Assembly: GCF_020524905.1 (NCBI RefSeq)
Contig: NZ_JAIVKI010000001.1
Coordinates: 558,001-622,000, forward strand
DNA from: Microbulbifer variabilis
GTDB lineage: Bacteria; Pseudomonadota; Gammaproteobacteria; Pseudomonadales; Cellvibrionaceae
Length of the DNA: 64,000 bases
Reading direction: 5' to 3'
How positions within the stretch are numbered: the stretch's first letter is position 1; each line of letters opens with the position of its first letter. This document shows positions 25,865-35,090 of this stretch, one piece after another. A program made the position numbers and the translations under genes. Below the pieces are notes generated by a model. That model was not told the origin of the DNA. It did no database searches and saw only the letters and a program-made list of their open reading frames with translations.

Positions 25865-26920
25865 TTATTGGGGAGCGGCGAGTGTAATAGAGGTGTAGCG
25901 GATTGTCCCGTCGCGCATTATCCCCAAGGTAATCTGGTCCCCGGCGCGGTACTTCTCCAGTGCATTGAGCAGGTCGTCGTAGCTGCGAACGGGCTGTTGC
26001 TCAATTTCCACGATAACGTCCCCCAACTGCCAGCCTCCCTGGCGTGTGCGGTAGATGCCCTGTAGTCCGGCTTTTTCCGCCGGCAGGCCTGGTGCTGTGC
26101 GTAGCACCGCAACGCCTTCAAATCCGTAGCGGCTACTCCACTGGTCCGGCGCGGATTCAATACCGAGAATTGGCCGAACCAGGCGGCCGTAGCTGATGAG
26201 CTGCGGCACTATTTTCTTTACCGTATCCACAGGTATGGCAAAGCCGATACCCACACTGGCGCCGCTGGGGCTATAGATGGCTGTATTTACTCCGATCAAG
26301 CGGCCGAGGGAATCCAGCAGAGGGCCGCCGGAATTTCCTGGGTTAATAGCGGCGTCGGTTTGAATCACATTGCGGATGGTGCGATTGTTAGCGGCCTCGA
26401 TTTCTCGTCCCAATGCGCTGACCACCCCGGTGGTCAGGGTGGTATCTAGGCCAAAAGGGTTGCCGATGGCGAGTACCTTGCGCCCCACTGACAGATTGCT
26501 TGAAGTACCTGCTACCAAGGGTTTGAGTGATTCTTTCGGCGCCTCGATTTTCAAAACGGCCAGATCTTTTTCCGGTGCCGAACCCACCAGAGTGGCGGGC
26601 CATTCGCTGCGGTCCTGCAGGGTAATGGTGACTTGGCGCGCGCCTTCAATAACATGGAAATTGGTGACTATGTGTCCCTGCTCATCCCAGATGAATCCAC
26701 TACCGGCGCCTTTGGGGACTGCGTGCAGGCGTAGGGTTCTACTATCGCGAACCAGAGTTTCATTGATGACATACACCACAGATGGACTGGCAAAATTAAA
26801 CACCTGCATGGTGTTGCGCTCGTCATCTGTGGCGAATTCAGGAACCTGTGCGTACAGGGGAGCCGTGAACAAGAACAAAAGGGCGGACAGAATAATGGGC
26901 AGAGTTTTAAACGGTGTCAT
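25865..26920 (-). CDS. HtrA/DegS-type trypsin-like serine protease with one PDZ domain
   Basis: The 351-aa product begins with a signal peptide or anchor (LPIILSALLFLFTAPLYAQ). The S1C protease domain shows the triad: His in HIVTNFHVIEGA, Asp in APEKDLAVLKIE, and Ser in DAAINPGNSGGPLLDSLGRL. One PDZ domain follows (near residues 260-345, with GLQGIYRTRQGGWQLGDVIVEI). Single-PDZ periplasmic proteases of this type handle misfolded envelope proteins or regulate sigma-E; which role applies here is unclear. ATG 26920 is preferred over an in-frame GTG at 26944. The gene downstream on the same strand is the Rieske gene and htpX is upstream, both plausibly stress-related. Confidence 0.88.
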   Translation of the reverse strand: MTPFKTLPIILSALLFLFTAPLYAQVPEFATDDERNTMQVFNFASPSVVYVINETLVRDSRTLRLHAVPKGAGSGFIWDEQGHIVTNFHVIEGARQVTITLQDRSEWPATLVGSAPEKDLAVLKIEAPKESLKPLVAGTSSNLSVGRKVLAIGNPFGLDTTLTTGVVSALGREIEAANNRTIRNVIQTDAAINPGNSGGPLLDSLGRLIGVNTAIYSPSGASVGIGFAIPVDTVKKIVPQLISYGRLVRPILGIESAPDQWSSRYGFEGVAVLRTAPGLPAEKAGLQGIYRTRQGGWQLGDVIVEIEQQPVRSYDDLLNALEKYRAGDQITLGIMRDGTIRYTSITLAAPQ

Positions 26921-27045
26921 GGGTTGCCGTCTTCGCTTTATCACTGTACTGGAAAGTTTACTGTGCTTGTTGTGAGGGAGTGAAGATGGGGGCGCGGCAA
27001 TGAATTAAAACCCGCCCCAGAAAAGGGTTAACAGCAATCCGGGAT

Positions 27046-27930
27046 TTATTTGCGGAAATTTTGCAGGGCGAGGATGCGATCATCCAAGGGCGGATGGGTG
27101 GCCAACAGAGCCCCCATATTGCCGAATATACCGAAGGCTTTCATGTTGCCCGGCAGGGGCTCTTCGTGGCCCCGTTCGGACTCCACCTTGAGCCGTTGCA
27201 ATGCGGCGATCATAGAATTGGGGCTGGCCAGGGTGGCGCCGGCATGATCCGCACGGTATTCCCGGCGGCGGCTAAACCAGGCGACGATAAACATGGCAAA
27301 GAAGCCAAAGACGATATCCATCACGATAGAAGTAATGTAATAGCCGATACCCAGGCCCTGTTCATTGCGCAGTATCACCCGGTCGACAAAGAAGCCGACC
27401 AGCCGAGCGAAGAACATCACAAAGGTGTTTACCACTCCCTGGATCAGAGCCAGGGTCACCATATCTCCGTTGGCCACGTGTCCAATCTCGTGGCCGATGA
27501 CCGCGCGTGCCTCTTCGCGGCTGAAGCGCTGCAATAGCCCAGCGCTCACAGAAACCAGGGCATTGTTGCGATTCCAGCCGGTGGCGAAAGCATTGGCCTG
27601 GGGCATGGGGAAAATACCCACATCTGGCATGCCGATATTGGCCTTGCGTGATAGCTCTCGCACCGTTTCTACCAACCACTGCTCATCGGCACTGCGCGGC
27701 TCGGTGATAACCTGGGTGCGGGTGCTCATTCGGGCGATGGTCTTGGAGAGAAATAGGGAGATAAAAGAACCGCCAAAACCAAATAAAGCGCAAAGGAGCA
27801 GCAATGCGCCCAGATTCAGGTCGACACCATTGGCCTGGAGGATGCCGCCAATGCCAAAAATATTGAAAATAATGCCGACTAAAACCAATACTGCCAGGTT
27901 AGTCAGCAGGAATAGCCCAATGCGCAACAT
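27046..27930 (-). CDS. htpX: Membrane zinc metalloprotease HtpX
   Basis: HtpX is an inner-membrane M48 protease that degrades damaged membrane proteins alongside FtsH. The 294-aa protein has two N-terminal membrane helices (FLLTNLAVLVLVGIIF and LLLLCALFGFGGSFISLF), the zinc motif VIGHEIGHVANGDM near residue 144, and two further hydrophobic helices near 155-215. The third ligand Glu is in the RRREYRADHAGATLA region. The end THPPLDDRILAL is also typical. Length is normal. It adjoins an HtrA-type protease, consistent with an envelope-stress neighbourhood. Confidence 0.96.
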   Translation of the reverse strand: MLRIGLFLLTNLAVLVLVGIIFNIFGIGGILQANGVDLNLGALLLLCALFGFGGSFISLFLSKTIARMSTRTQVITEPRSADEQWLVETVRELSRKANIGMPDVGIFPMPQANAFATGWNRNNALVSVSAGLLQRFSREEARAVIGHEIGHVANGDMVTLALIQGVVNTFVMFFARLVGFFVDRVILRNEQGLGIGYYITSIVMDIVFGFFAMFIVAWFSRRREYRADHAGATLASPNSMIAALQRLKVESERGHEEPLPGNMKAFGIFGNMGALLATHPPLDDRILALQNFRK

Positions 27931-28146
27931 CGGCTCTCTCCGTCTCTTTGCCCTTAGACAAGTTTAGATAGGGTGTGGTGGTTTGTGTGACAAAATTTAG
28001 TGTTACTGCCGGGTCGAAACTAAAGAGTGTCTTGTTAAGGCGATACGCCGGGAACAGTTCCCTTTGAGCGCTTAATGGGTACTCATACCGCAAGCTTCCT
28101 ACAGCCCGGTAAGCGGTGTATTCCCCCTGTCTTTTAGTGGCAGGTC

Positions 28147-28431
28147 TTAATCAGAATTCTGTGTGGCTAACAGGCGATCGGCTTCAGTGACCAGCTGCTG
28201 CTTGAGATCCGGGTCCAGGTCGTTCCAGTGGACGTCTAGGAGGGCACCTTGAAGTGCATAGAGCATGACACGCGAGGCGTTGATGCCGCGGTTGCGAATA
28301 CTGATAAAGGCTTCAACGGGGCCGATGCGGTGGAGATCTTCGTAGGTGCGAATACCAATGGAGTGAAGGATATTGACGGAGGCGAGCCCCAAATTTTTCA
28401 GCTTGAGTAGTTCTGATTGACTTGGGTGCAT
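28147..28431 (-). CDS. TfoX C-terminal domain family protein
   Basis: The 94-aa protein matches the C-terminal domain of TfoX/Sxy (ELLKLKNLGLASVNILHSIG, then IRTYEDLHRIGPVEAFISI and a helix with LYALQGALLDVHW). It has the helix-hairpin-helix-like layout of that domain. The N-terminal TfoX domain is absent, a common free-standing form. TfoX/Sxy is a competence regulator in Haemophilus and Vibrio, but single-domain versions have no established role. The gene is divergent from the M15 peptidase gene. Confidence 0.88.
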   Translation of the reverse strand: MHPSQSELLKLKNLGLASVNILHSIGIRTYEDLHRIGPVEAFISIRNRGINASRVMLYALQGALLDVHWNDLDPDLKQQLVTEADRLLATQNSD

Positions 28432-28590
28432 TCAGTTTTCCCTGCAAGGTTTTCCGTCCGGTGGCTGCGATCAATCCTCGATCGCGGGACTGAACTTAAC
28501 ATAAATTAACAAACTGCCAACAAAGATTACCGCCGCGGGCTTTAAGACAGCGCCTATTACTTTTTCTAGCAAATTTCGGCGGCCTTACTT

Positions 28591-28618
28591 ATTCCTCTAC
28601 GCTCTTTGGTAGAGTAAT
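28591..28618 (+). promoter_or_regulatory. Inverted repeat upstream of the M15 peptidase gene
   Basis: ATT-C-CTCTAC at 28591-28600 and GTAGAG-T-AAT at 28609-28618 form 10-position arms with one mismatch and an 8-bp centre, about 60 bp before the start codon and in the divergent promoter region. It could be a regulator operator or an RNA leader hairpin. No matching regulator is known to me. Confidence 0.4.
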
Positions 28619-28677
28619 AGCCGGGTGTTTACTCACTTTAGCCCGCCCTACAAGAATCGCCTGCCGATAGGAGTCAA

Positions 28678-29394
28678 ATGTTATCCACACCGCTAAAGAG
28701 CATGCTCTTCGGGCTCACCGATTATCACGTTATTCTCGATCCTCCCTCTGGGCAGTTGCTGCACCCCGAGGCCCTGGTTGCTTTTCAACGCCTGCGGCGC
28801 GATGCGCGCGATGCCGGCTTTGACCCCAAGGTTGTCTCTGGCTTTCGCAGTTTTGAGCGCCAGCGCACCATCTGGAATGGCAAAGCCCAGGGGCAGCGCC
28901 CGGTGCTTAACAACGAGGGCGAAGCGCTTGAAATCTCCGGGCTGCCGCAGGAGGAGCTGGTGCTGGCCATACTCCGTTGGTCGGCCTTACCCGGTGCCTC
29001 GCGCCATCATTGGGGTACCGATTTCGATATTATCGATGCCGCTGCTGTAGCAGAGGATTACCAAGTACAGCTAACCCCACAGGAAGTGGCTGATGATGGG
29101 GTTTTCGGTGCCTTTCACCAGTGGCTGGACCAGCGCATAGCTGCGGGGCAGAGTTACGGCCTGTTTCGCCCCTATGCCGAGGACCGCGGTGGCGTGGCGC
29201 CGGAACGCTGGCACTTGAGTTATGCACCGCGAGCCCTGGAGCTACAGCATCTGTTGACGCTCGAGCGCCTGGAAGCGCAGTTGCGCTCTAGTGACCTGGC
29301 GCTGTGCGACACGATTTGCAATCAACTGGAGCACATCTATACGCGCTTTGTGTGGATTCCAGATCACTGTTATCCGGCAGAAATGCCGCTCTGA
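28678..29394 (+). CDS. M15-family D-Ala-D-Ala carboxypeptidase (VanY-like)
   Basis: The 238-aa protein has the VanY/M15B zinc-peptidase signatures: SGFRSFERQRTIWNGK near residue 60, ASRHHWGTDFDIID near residue 108 (His and Asp zinc ligands) and APERWHLSYAP near residue 175 (catalytic Glu and third ligand His). Such enzymes trim peptidoglycan stem peptides. No clear signal peptide is visible, so a cytoplasmic recycling role is possible. The ATG at 28678 follows GATAGGAGTC. It is followed by cysE on the same strand. Confidence 0.9.
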   Translation: MLSTPLKSMLFGLTDYHVILDPPSGQLLHPEALVAFQRLRRDARDAGFDPKVVSGFRSFERQRTIWNGKAQGQRPVLNNEGEALEISGLPQEELVLAILRWSALPGASRHHWGTDFDIIDAAAVAEDYQVQLTPQEVADDGVFGAFHQWLDQRIAAGQSYGLFRPYAEDRGGVAPERWHLSYAPRALELQHLLTLERLEAQLRSSDLALCDTICNQLEHIYTRFVWIPDHCYPAEMPL

Positions 29395-29553
29395 GGAAGA
29401 TCTGTGCCACCGGATTCTGCAGTGGTTTCCCGCGGTGGGTGGCGCTTGAAAGCCCCTAATATTCCTGCGAAGCTGCGCGAGCTCAGGGGCTCGGATTGGA
29501 TTCAAGCAGATTAGATACAATAGGAAAGCGATGGGAAGGAAAGCGCTGGGAAT

Positions 29554-30378
29554 ATGAGTAAGAACGGTGAGGAACAGATTATCGACAGCCAAACTGAGCC
29601 CAGAGATGTGTGGAGTGCTATGCGCGCAGAGGCTGCCGCAGCCGCCAGGGATGAGCCGATTCTGGCGAGTTATTTCCACAATACCGTGCTGCGCCACAAG
29701 TCGCCTGAGCACGCGATTGCCGACCAGTTAGCCTCGGTCCTCGATCACAATGCGCTCACTTCCACCGCCTTGCAGGAAGTGATCGCCTCCGCCCTTCAAG
29801 GAGATGAAAGTATATCCCGCAGTATGCTGGCGGATATCTGTGCCTGGTACGACCGGGATCCCGCCTGCGACCAGTACCTCACTCCCTTTCTCTACTTCAA
29901 GGGATTTCACGCTTTGCAGTCGCACCGTATCGCCCATTGGCTGTGGAATCAGGGCCGCACTACCCTGGCACTGTATTTCCAGAGCCGCGTGTCGGAGCAG
30001 TTCGCTGTGGATATCCACCCTGCGGCCAAGTTTGGCAGCGGTATTATGATTGACCACGCCACGGGTTTGGTAGTGGGGGAGACCTCGGTGGTGGGCGACA
30101 ATGTTTCCATTTTGCATTCGGTGACTTTGGGCGGCAGCGGTCGCGGTTCAGGGGATCGCCACCCGAAAATTGGACACGGCGTGATGATTGGCGCCGGAGC
30201 CAAGATATTGGGGCCTGTGCGGGTGGGTGAGGATGTGAAGATTGCTGCGGGTAGCCTGGTTCTGCAGGATGTGCCCGACCACACCACGGTGGCCGGTGTC
30301 CCCGCGCGTCAGGTTGGTGGCCGGATAGAGAAGGCGCCCGCCTTTACCATGGACCAGACCCTGGATTCTGAAGAATAA
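29554..30378 (+). CDS. cysE: Serine O-acetyltransferase
   Basis: CysE makes O-acetylserine from acetyl-CoA and serine, the first step of cysteine synthesis. The 274-aa protein has the N-terminal helical domain (TEPRDVWSAMRAEAAAAARD) and the left-handed beta-helix with hexapeptide repeats. Typical blocks are DIHPAAKFGSGIMIDHATG, VVGDNVSILHSVTLGGSG, DRHPKIGHGVMIGAGAKILG and the catalytic His in the DHATG segment. The C-terminus (AFTMDQTLDSEE) lacks the terminal Ile of the classical cysteine-synthase-binding tail. The start at 29554 is ATG following GGAAAGCGCTGGGAAT, a weak ribosome site. Confidence 0.95.
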   Translation: MSKNGEEQIIDSQTEPRDVWSAMRAEAAAAARDEPILASYFHNTVLRHKSPEHAIADQLASVLDHNALTSTALQEVIASALQGDESISRSMLADICAWYDRDPACDQYLTPFLYFKGFHALQSHRIAHWLWNQGRTTLALYFQSRVSEQFAVDIHPAAKFGSGIMIDHATGLVVGETSVVGDNVSILHSVTLGGSGRGSGDRHPKIGHGVMIGAGAKILGPVRVGEDVKIAAGSLVLQDVPDHTTVAGVPARQVGGRIEKAPAFTMDQTLDSEE

Positions 30379-30429
30379 AGCTGTGGTCGCAAGTATTAAC
30401 TAACCAGCATTACACATAGGGATTGAGTG

Positions 30430-30933
30430 ATGACCCAAGCCAGCTATAGCCTGATTTTTCGCGGCGACCTGATTGCCGGCTTTACCGCCGGTGATGTGAA
30501 GGCCAATTTGGCGCGTTTGTTTAAGAGCAGCCCCCAGGCAGTGGAAAAACTGTTTTGTGGTCGGCCTTTAGTACTTCGCAAGGGACTTAGCCGCGCCCAG
30601 GCGGAGCAATTTCAAGCCACCCTGGCCAAGGTTGGCGCTCAGGCGGCCCTTAAGAATGAGGGCGGTTCTGATATCGCCAAGCAGGCGCCTGAATCCAAGA
30701 CTGCTGAACCAACGCAGGCACCCCAATCAGAAGGGCTTCGTGTTCCCAACTGGACGCTCGCGCCTATGGAGGGCAACCTGGTGAAAGACCATGAGCGCAG
30801 GGAGGTGGCAGAAGTGCAGGTGTCCACTGAACATATCAGTCTGCGTGCGGCGGAGGGGTTGTTACTGGATGAGAGCGAGCGGGCCGAGCCAGCCGCTGTA
30901 CCGGTCAGTATTCCCCAGTGGGATCTCAATTAG
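30430..30933 (+). CDS. Uncharacterised cytoplasmic protein with a small conserved N-terminal domain
   Basis: The 167-aa product has an ordered N-terminal region (YSLIFRGDLIAGFTAGDVKA followed by LARLFKSSPQAVEKLFCGRP and VLRKGLSRAQAEQFQATLAK), which resembles a small domain I have seen at the front of various gammaproteobacterial membrane proteins. Here it stands without the membrane part. From about residue 80 the chain is low-complexity, rich in Ala, Glu and Gln, and ends acidic. No catalytic motif is seen. ATG 30430 follows GGGATTGAGTG; a GTG three bases earlier is in frame. It precedes a bidirectional terminator. Function unknown. Confidence 0.7.
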   Translation: MTQASYSLIFRGDLIAGFTAGDVKANLARLFKSSPQAVEKLFCGRPLVLRKGLSRAQAEQFQATLAKVGAQAALKNEGGSDIAKQAPESKTAEPTQAPQSEGLRVPNWTLAPMEGNLVKDHERREVAEVQVSTEHISLRAAEGLLLDESERAEPAAVPVSIPQWDLN

Positions 30934-30965
30934 ATTGCCTGCAGTTCGGTTGTTGGGAACCTCCA

Positions 30966-31004
30966 GACATAAAAAAACCGGCAGATAGCCGGTTTTTTTA
31001 TGTC
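30966..31004. terminator. Bidirectional terminator between convergent genes
   Basis: A perfect 17-bp inverted repeat (GACATAAAAAAACCGGC at 30966-30982 and its complement at 30988-31004) surrounds an AGATA loop. The A and T tracts inside the arms give a T run on both strands, so it serves both the upstream plus-strand gene and ppa on the minus strand. Confidence 0.95.
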
Positions 31005-31053
31005 TGTCAGCCTGGAAACTACAAAGTAGGGCCTGGCTTTAAAGAAGTGGCGA

Positions 31054-31590
31054 TTAGCCTTCTTCTTTCAGGTAGCGCTCACGGGAAGCCAGTACTTCTT
31101 TGCGCGCTTCTTCAGCGTCGGCCCAGCCTTCCACTTTCACCCACTTGCCGGCTTCCAGAGCCTTGTAGTTTTCGAAGTAGTGTTCGATCTGCTTGATCAG
31201 CAGCTCGGGCAGGTCGCCGATTTCCTGAACGTGATCGTACAGCTTGGTCAATTTGGTGTGGGGTACGGCCAGCAACTTGGCATCAACACCGGATTCGTCG
31301 GTCATTTTCAGCACGCCGATCACACGGGAACGGATCACGGAGCCAATCATTACCGGGTAAGGCGCTACTACCAGTACGTCCAGGGGGTCGCCGTCTTCGG
31401 ACAGAGTCTGGGGTACATAGCCGTAGTTGGCCGGGTAGAACATGGGAGTGGCAACGAAGCGATCCACGAATACGGCGTCTGAGTCCTTGTCCACCTCGTA
31501 CTTGATGGGGTCGGAGTTGGCAGGGATCTCGATGATTACGTTGATATCGCTGGGCAGGTCTTTACCTGCGGGGATCTTGTCGAAGCTCAT
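31054..31590 (-). CDS. ppa: Inorganic pyrophosphatase
   Basis: Soluble family I pyrophosphatase hydrolyses PPi to drive biosynthetic reactions. The 178-aa protein carries the active-site pattern [20 protein letters not shown], with the DGDPLD metal-binding motif, and [19 protein letters not shown]. The ATG at 31590 has AGGAA upstream and gives the normal length; an in-frame extension to 31653 is not family-like. The window also encodes a phosphofructokinase of PPi-dependent type, so PPi pools may be shared between the two enzymes. Confidence 0.96.
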   Translation of the reverse strand: MSFDKIPAGKDLPSDINVIIEIPANSDPIKYEVDKDSDAVFVDRFVATPMFYPANYGYVPQTLSEDGDPLDVLVVAPYPVMIGSVIRSRVIGVLKMTDESGVDAKLLAVPHTKLTKLYDHVQEIGDLPELLIKQIEHYFENYKALEAGKWVKVEGWADAEEARKEVLASRERYLKEEG

Positions 31591-31753
31591 TGCTGTTCCT
31601 GAACTGGGTAAAACGAAAAATTTGGAGCGCGGATTATATATGCAGTTCGGCATGGCTGAAAGTCACGCCCTTAAAGGGGATATGGGGCGTCAAGGCTCGG
31701 CTGGCGGGTCTATCCTGTAGGTCATTGATAACAACAATGGGGCAGGGACGGCC

Positions 31754-33127
31754 ATGATCAAAGCGCGGGAGGTAAAAACCGTTCAGGAGGCTCGTGCCAT
31801 CGTTGAAGGGCGTGGCCTCAGTCATGTCAAAGTGGGCCTGTTTGATTTGGATGGGGTCATGCGCGGCAAATATATGAGCCGTGAAAAATTCTTCTCTTCC
31901 CTGGAGCAGGGATTTTCGTTTTGCGATGTGGTGCTGGGTTGGGATGTCAAAGACCAGCTCTACGATAACGCCCGCTATACCGGCTGGCACACTGGTTACC
32001 CGGATGCGCCGGTACGCATTTTGCCGCACAGTTGCCGCGATATTCCCTTTGAAGACAATATGCTGCTGTTTCTGGCGGAGTTTGATCAGCGGGCCCAGGT
32101 AGTCTGTCCGCGCGCGGCTCTACAAAGGGTGGTAGACCGCTGTCGGGCCATTGGATTCGAGCCCTTTGCGGCTCTGGAATATGAGTTCTTTTTATTTGAT
32201 GAAACACCCGAGTCCGTGCGGGAAAAGGGTTTTCGCAACCTGAAGCCCTTCACGCCGGACTGGTTTGGTTACTCAATGCTGCGCAATTCGGTCCATGCCG
32301 AACTCTACCGTGAAATTCTCGATATGAGTGAGTGCATGGACTTCCCTCTAGAGGGACTTCATACCGAAACCGGCCCCGGTGTTCTCGAAGCGGCCATTGC
32401 CGTGGATAACGCTGAAGCTGCAGGGGACAAAGCCGCACTGTTTAAAACTTTTATGAAGGTACTGGCGCAGCGTATGGGCCTGATGGCCACCTTTATGTCG
32501 CGTTGGTCCAGTGATTACCCGGGACAGAGTGGCCATATTCATTTATCGCTACGAGATCTGGATAGTGGGGATGCCGCTTTCTTTGATGGCTCCCAGCCCC
32601 AGGGGATAAGTGAAATTATGCGCCATTTTATTGCCGGCCAGCAACGCCTGATGCCGGAATTTCTGGCGCTGTTTGCCCCTACTGTCAATAGTTATCGCCG
32701 TCTGGTACCCGGCTTCTGGGCGCCCACTGGTGCAAACTGGGGCGTGGAAAATCGTACCACGGCGCTGCGCGCTATTCCCGGCAGTGAAAAATCACAGCGG
32801 GTGGAATACCGCTTGGGAGCTGCCGACGCCAATCCCTACCTGGCGCTGGCCGCGGCCCTGGGCTCCGGCCTTTACGGGATAATGCAACAGTGGCAACCCA
32901 GTGCGCCAATTGAAGGTAATGCCTATGCCCTGGCACAAGAAGCACAGCAGGAGTTACCTACCACTTTGTGGGATGCAACCCAGCGTCTAAAAAATTCCGA
33001 GACCGCCCACGAATTATTCGGTAGTGAATTTATTGAGCACTTCGCCGCCAGCCGCGAGTGGGAGGAGCGCGAGTATCGCCGCCATGTCACCGATTGGGAA
33101 TTAGACAGGTATTTCGAAATTATTTGA
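31754..33127 (+). CDS. Glutamine synthetase-family gamma-glutamyl ligase
   Basis: The 457-aa protein belongs to the glutamine-synthetase fold, with an N-terminal beta-grasp domain (VKVGLFDLDGVMRGKYMS) and the catalytic barrel: EYEFFLFDETPES metal ligands, HTETGPGVLEAAI, PGQSGHIHLSLRD and APTGANWGVENRTTALRAIP. It is not the central GlnA: the sequence and setting fit the amine-ligase branch (PuuA/IpuC-like), which joins glutamate to an amine to protect it for oxidation. Aldehyde and alcohol dehydrogenases follow on the same strand, as in amine or amino-alcohol breakdown. The amine is unknown. A GS-III or true glutamine role is less likely. Confidence 0.82.
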   Translation: MIKAREVKTVQEARAIVEGRGLSHVKVGLFDLDGVMRGKYMSREKFFSSLEQGFSFCDVVLGWDVKDQLYDNARYTGWHTGYPDAPVRILPHSCRDIPFEDNMLLFLAEFDQRAQVVCPRAALQRVVDRCRAIGFEPFAALEYEFFLFDETPESVREKGFRNLKPFTPDWFGYSMLRNSVHAELYREILDMSECMDFPLEGLHTETGPGVLEAAIAVDNAEAAGDKAALFKTFMKVLAQRMGLMATFMSRWSSDYPGQSGHIHLSLRDLDSGDAAFFDGSQPQGISEIMRHFIAGQQRLMPEFLALFAPTVNSYRRLVPGFWAPTGANWGVENRTTALRAIPGSEKSQRVEYRLGAADANPYLALAAALGSGLYGIMQQWQPSAPIEGNAYALAQEAQQELPTTLWDATQRLKNSETAHELFGSEFIEHFAASREWEEREYRRHVTDWELDRYFEII

Positions 33128-33212
33128 ATGGCATTCTAAACGTGCGCTTCAGTGGTTTTTTACATTGAAGGGAAATCAATGCCGGTTATGCCGGCGATAA
33201 CGGATAGTTAAA

Positions 33213-34601
33213 ATGCACCACCTGCGCTGTATTTCCCCTGTTGATAACAGTGTGTATCTAGAGCGAGCCTTGGCTGGCGAGGCTGAAATTCGTGTAGCCC
33301 TGGATAGGTCGGCGTCTTCGCAAAGGGCCTGGCGCTTGACCCCTATGTTAGAGCGTATCGCCATAGTCCATCGTGCGGTGGAATTTTTTACTGAGCGAAA
33401 GCATCGATTGGCAGAGGAAATCTGCTGGATGATGGGCAGGCCCATTCGCTATGCGCCGGGAGAAATAGATGGATTTGCTGAGCGTGCCACAGCCATGGCG
33501 AACTTGGCGGAAGAGGCCCTAGAAGATATCCATTTGCCAATCAAGCCGGGGTTTTCCCGTTTTATACGCCGAGAGCCGCTGGGGACTTCCCTGGTGATCG
33601 CCCCCTGGAACTACCCCTATTTAACTGCGGTTAATGCGGTGGTGCCATCCTTGCTGGCAGGCAATGCGGTTATATTAAAACACTCTGCTCAAACGCCTAT
33701 ATGTGCGGAGCGTATGGTGGAGGCTTTTAGGGAGGCGGGCCTGCCTTACGGAGTTTTTCAGTTTCTACATCTCAATCATTCAAACACACAACGATTAGCC
33801 TGTGCTGATGAAATTCAACATATCGCTTTTACTGGTTCTGTGGATGCCGGGGCCAATATAGAACGCACTATCGCCGGCCGATTTATCCAGCTTGGGCTGG
33901 AATTGGGCGGCAAGGACCCCGCTTTTGTGCGGGAAGATGCAGACCTTGAACAGGCGGTGGAAGCAGTTGTGGATGGAGCCTTTTTTAATTCCGGTCAGTC
34001 CTGCTGTGGTATTGAGCGCGCCTATGTGCATGAAAATCTGTTTGATGAATTTGTTGAGCGTGCCGCTACATTAGTGGGTGATTTTAAGTTGGGGCGGCCC
34101 GATGATCCTCAAACAACTCTGGGTCCGTTGGTCAATGCGGAGGCTGCCGACAAAGTGCGTGCTCAAATTGACGAAGCGCTGGCACAAGGCGCCCAGCCCC
34201 ATCTTCAGAGTAATAAATTTTCCATGGACAAACGCGGCACTCAGTATATGGCACCGCAATTACTTACCGGTGTGCGCCACAAAATGCGGCTAATGCGCGA
34301 GGAGTCTTTTGGCCCGGTTTTGGGGGTGCAAAAAGTCCATGACGATGGTGAGGCTCTAGAATTGATGAATAACAGCCGCTTTGGCCTTACCGCAGCCATA
34401 TTTTCACGAGATGAAGAAACTGCCCTGGCAATTGGAGATCACTTGCGAGTGGGCACCGTTTTCCTCAATCGCTGCGACTACCTAGACCCGGAGTTGGCCT
34501 GGACCGGAGTCAAACAGTCTGGCAGGGGATGTACCTTGTCCAGGATTGGATTTGAGCAGCTAACCAGGCCCAAATCATTTCACTTTAAAATTAGGGGTTA
34601 G
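33213..34601 (+). CDS. NAD(P)-dependent aldehyde dehydrogenase
   Basis: The 462-aa protein is a standard aldehyde dehydrogenase. The Rossmann region has TSLVIAPWNYPYLTAVNAVV, the active-site Glu is in IQLGLELGGKDPAFV, and the nucleophile Cys is in FFNSGQSCCGIERAYV. The C-terminus has EESFGPVLGVQKV and NSRFGLTAAIFSRDEE. It starts 86 bp after the glutamine-synthetase-like gene, so the two probably form a unit that oxidises an aldehyde derived from a glutamylated amine or from the alcohol handled by the iron alcohol dehydrogenase gene further on. Substrate not known. Confidence 0.9.
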   Translation: MHHLRCISPVDNSVYLERALAGEAEIRVALDRSASSQRAWRLTPMLERIAIVHRAVEFFTERKHRLAEEICWMMGRPIRYAPGEIDGFAERATAMANLAEEALEDIHLPIKPGFSRFIRREPLGTSLVIAPWNYPYLTAVNAVVPSLLAGNAVILKHSAQTPICAERMVEAFREAGLPYGVFQFLHLNHSNTQRLACADEIQHIAFTGSVDAGANIERTIAGRFIQLGLELGGKDPAFVREDADLEQAVEAVVDGAFFNSGQSCCGIERAYVHENLFDEFVERAATLVGDFKLGRPDDPQTTLGPLVNAEAADKVRAQIDEALAQGAQPHLQSNKFSMDKRGTQYMAPQLLTGVRHKMRLMREESFGPVLGVQKVHDDGEALELMNNSRFGLTAAIFSRDEETALAIGDHLRVGTVFLNRCDYLDPELAWTGVKQSGRGCTLSRIGFEQLTRPKSFHFKIRG

Positions 34602-34625
34602 CAAACCAGTAAAGAGGGAAAGTTT

Positions 34626-35090
34626 GTGAGGTGGATTACTTGTTGTATTTATGGATTGTTTTTAATTTATCCTCTGGCATCAAGCGCGGAACCTTACCTT
34701 TATGAAAATGTTACTTTAGATATCCCTGATGGCTGGTCAAAATACAAAGATCCTTACAATAATGATGTAGGGGTTGGTTTTCATCAGGAGCACACGGGTA
34801 ACCTGATGGCCTTCATTCTCAGAAAAGGAATATTGAGTAGTGGAGGTGATCCCAGCGCATTTTTAAAAACCCATCCGGTGGAACATCCAGTTTCCTCGAT
34901 CCAGGTTGGCAAATATTCAGGCTACTTTGTCACTTTTTCATCGGAAGGAAAGTGTTTGGCAAATTGGTTTTTGGGGGATGGGCATGATCTGCTAATTGCG
35001 CATTTTCAAGGTAACTGTAATTCGGCAGATTTCACACCAGTGATTAAGGTGATTGAATCTATCGAGCCTGTTGAGGGTGTAGTCGATTAA
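34626..35090 (+). CDS. Secreted protein of unknown function
   Basis: The 154-aa product has a signal peptide ending near residue 21 (LIYPLASSAEPYLYE). The mature part is a compact beta-rich domain (ENVTLDIPDGWSKYKDPYNN, then VGKYSGYFVTFSSEGKCLAN) with two Cys residues that could pair, near residues 108 and 130. I do not recognise the family. The start is GTG at 34626 behind GAGGGA. It begins 24 bp after the aldehyde dehydrogenase gene, so it may be part of that unit, though nothing in it suggests a metabolic role. Confidence 0.75.
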   Translation: MRWITCCIYGLFLIYPLASSAEPYLYENVTLDIPDGWSKYKDPYNNDVGVGFHQEHTGNLMAFILRKGILSSGGDPSAFLKTHPVEHPVSSIQVGKYSGYFVTFSSEGKCLANWFLGDGHDLLIAHFQGNCNSADFTPVIKVIESIEPVEGVVD

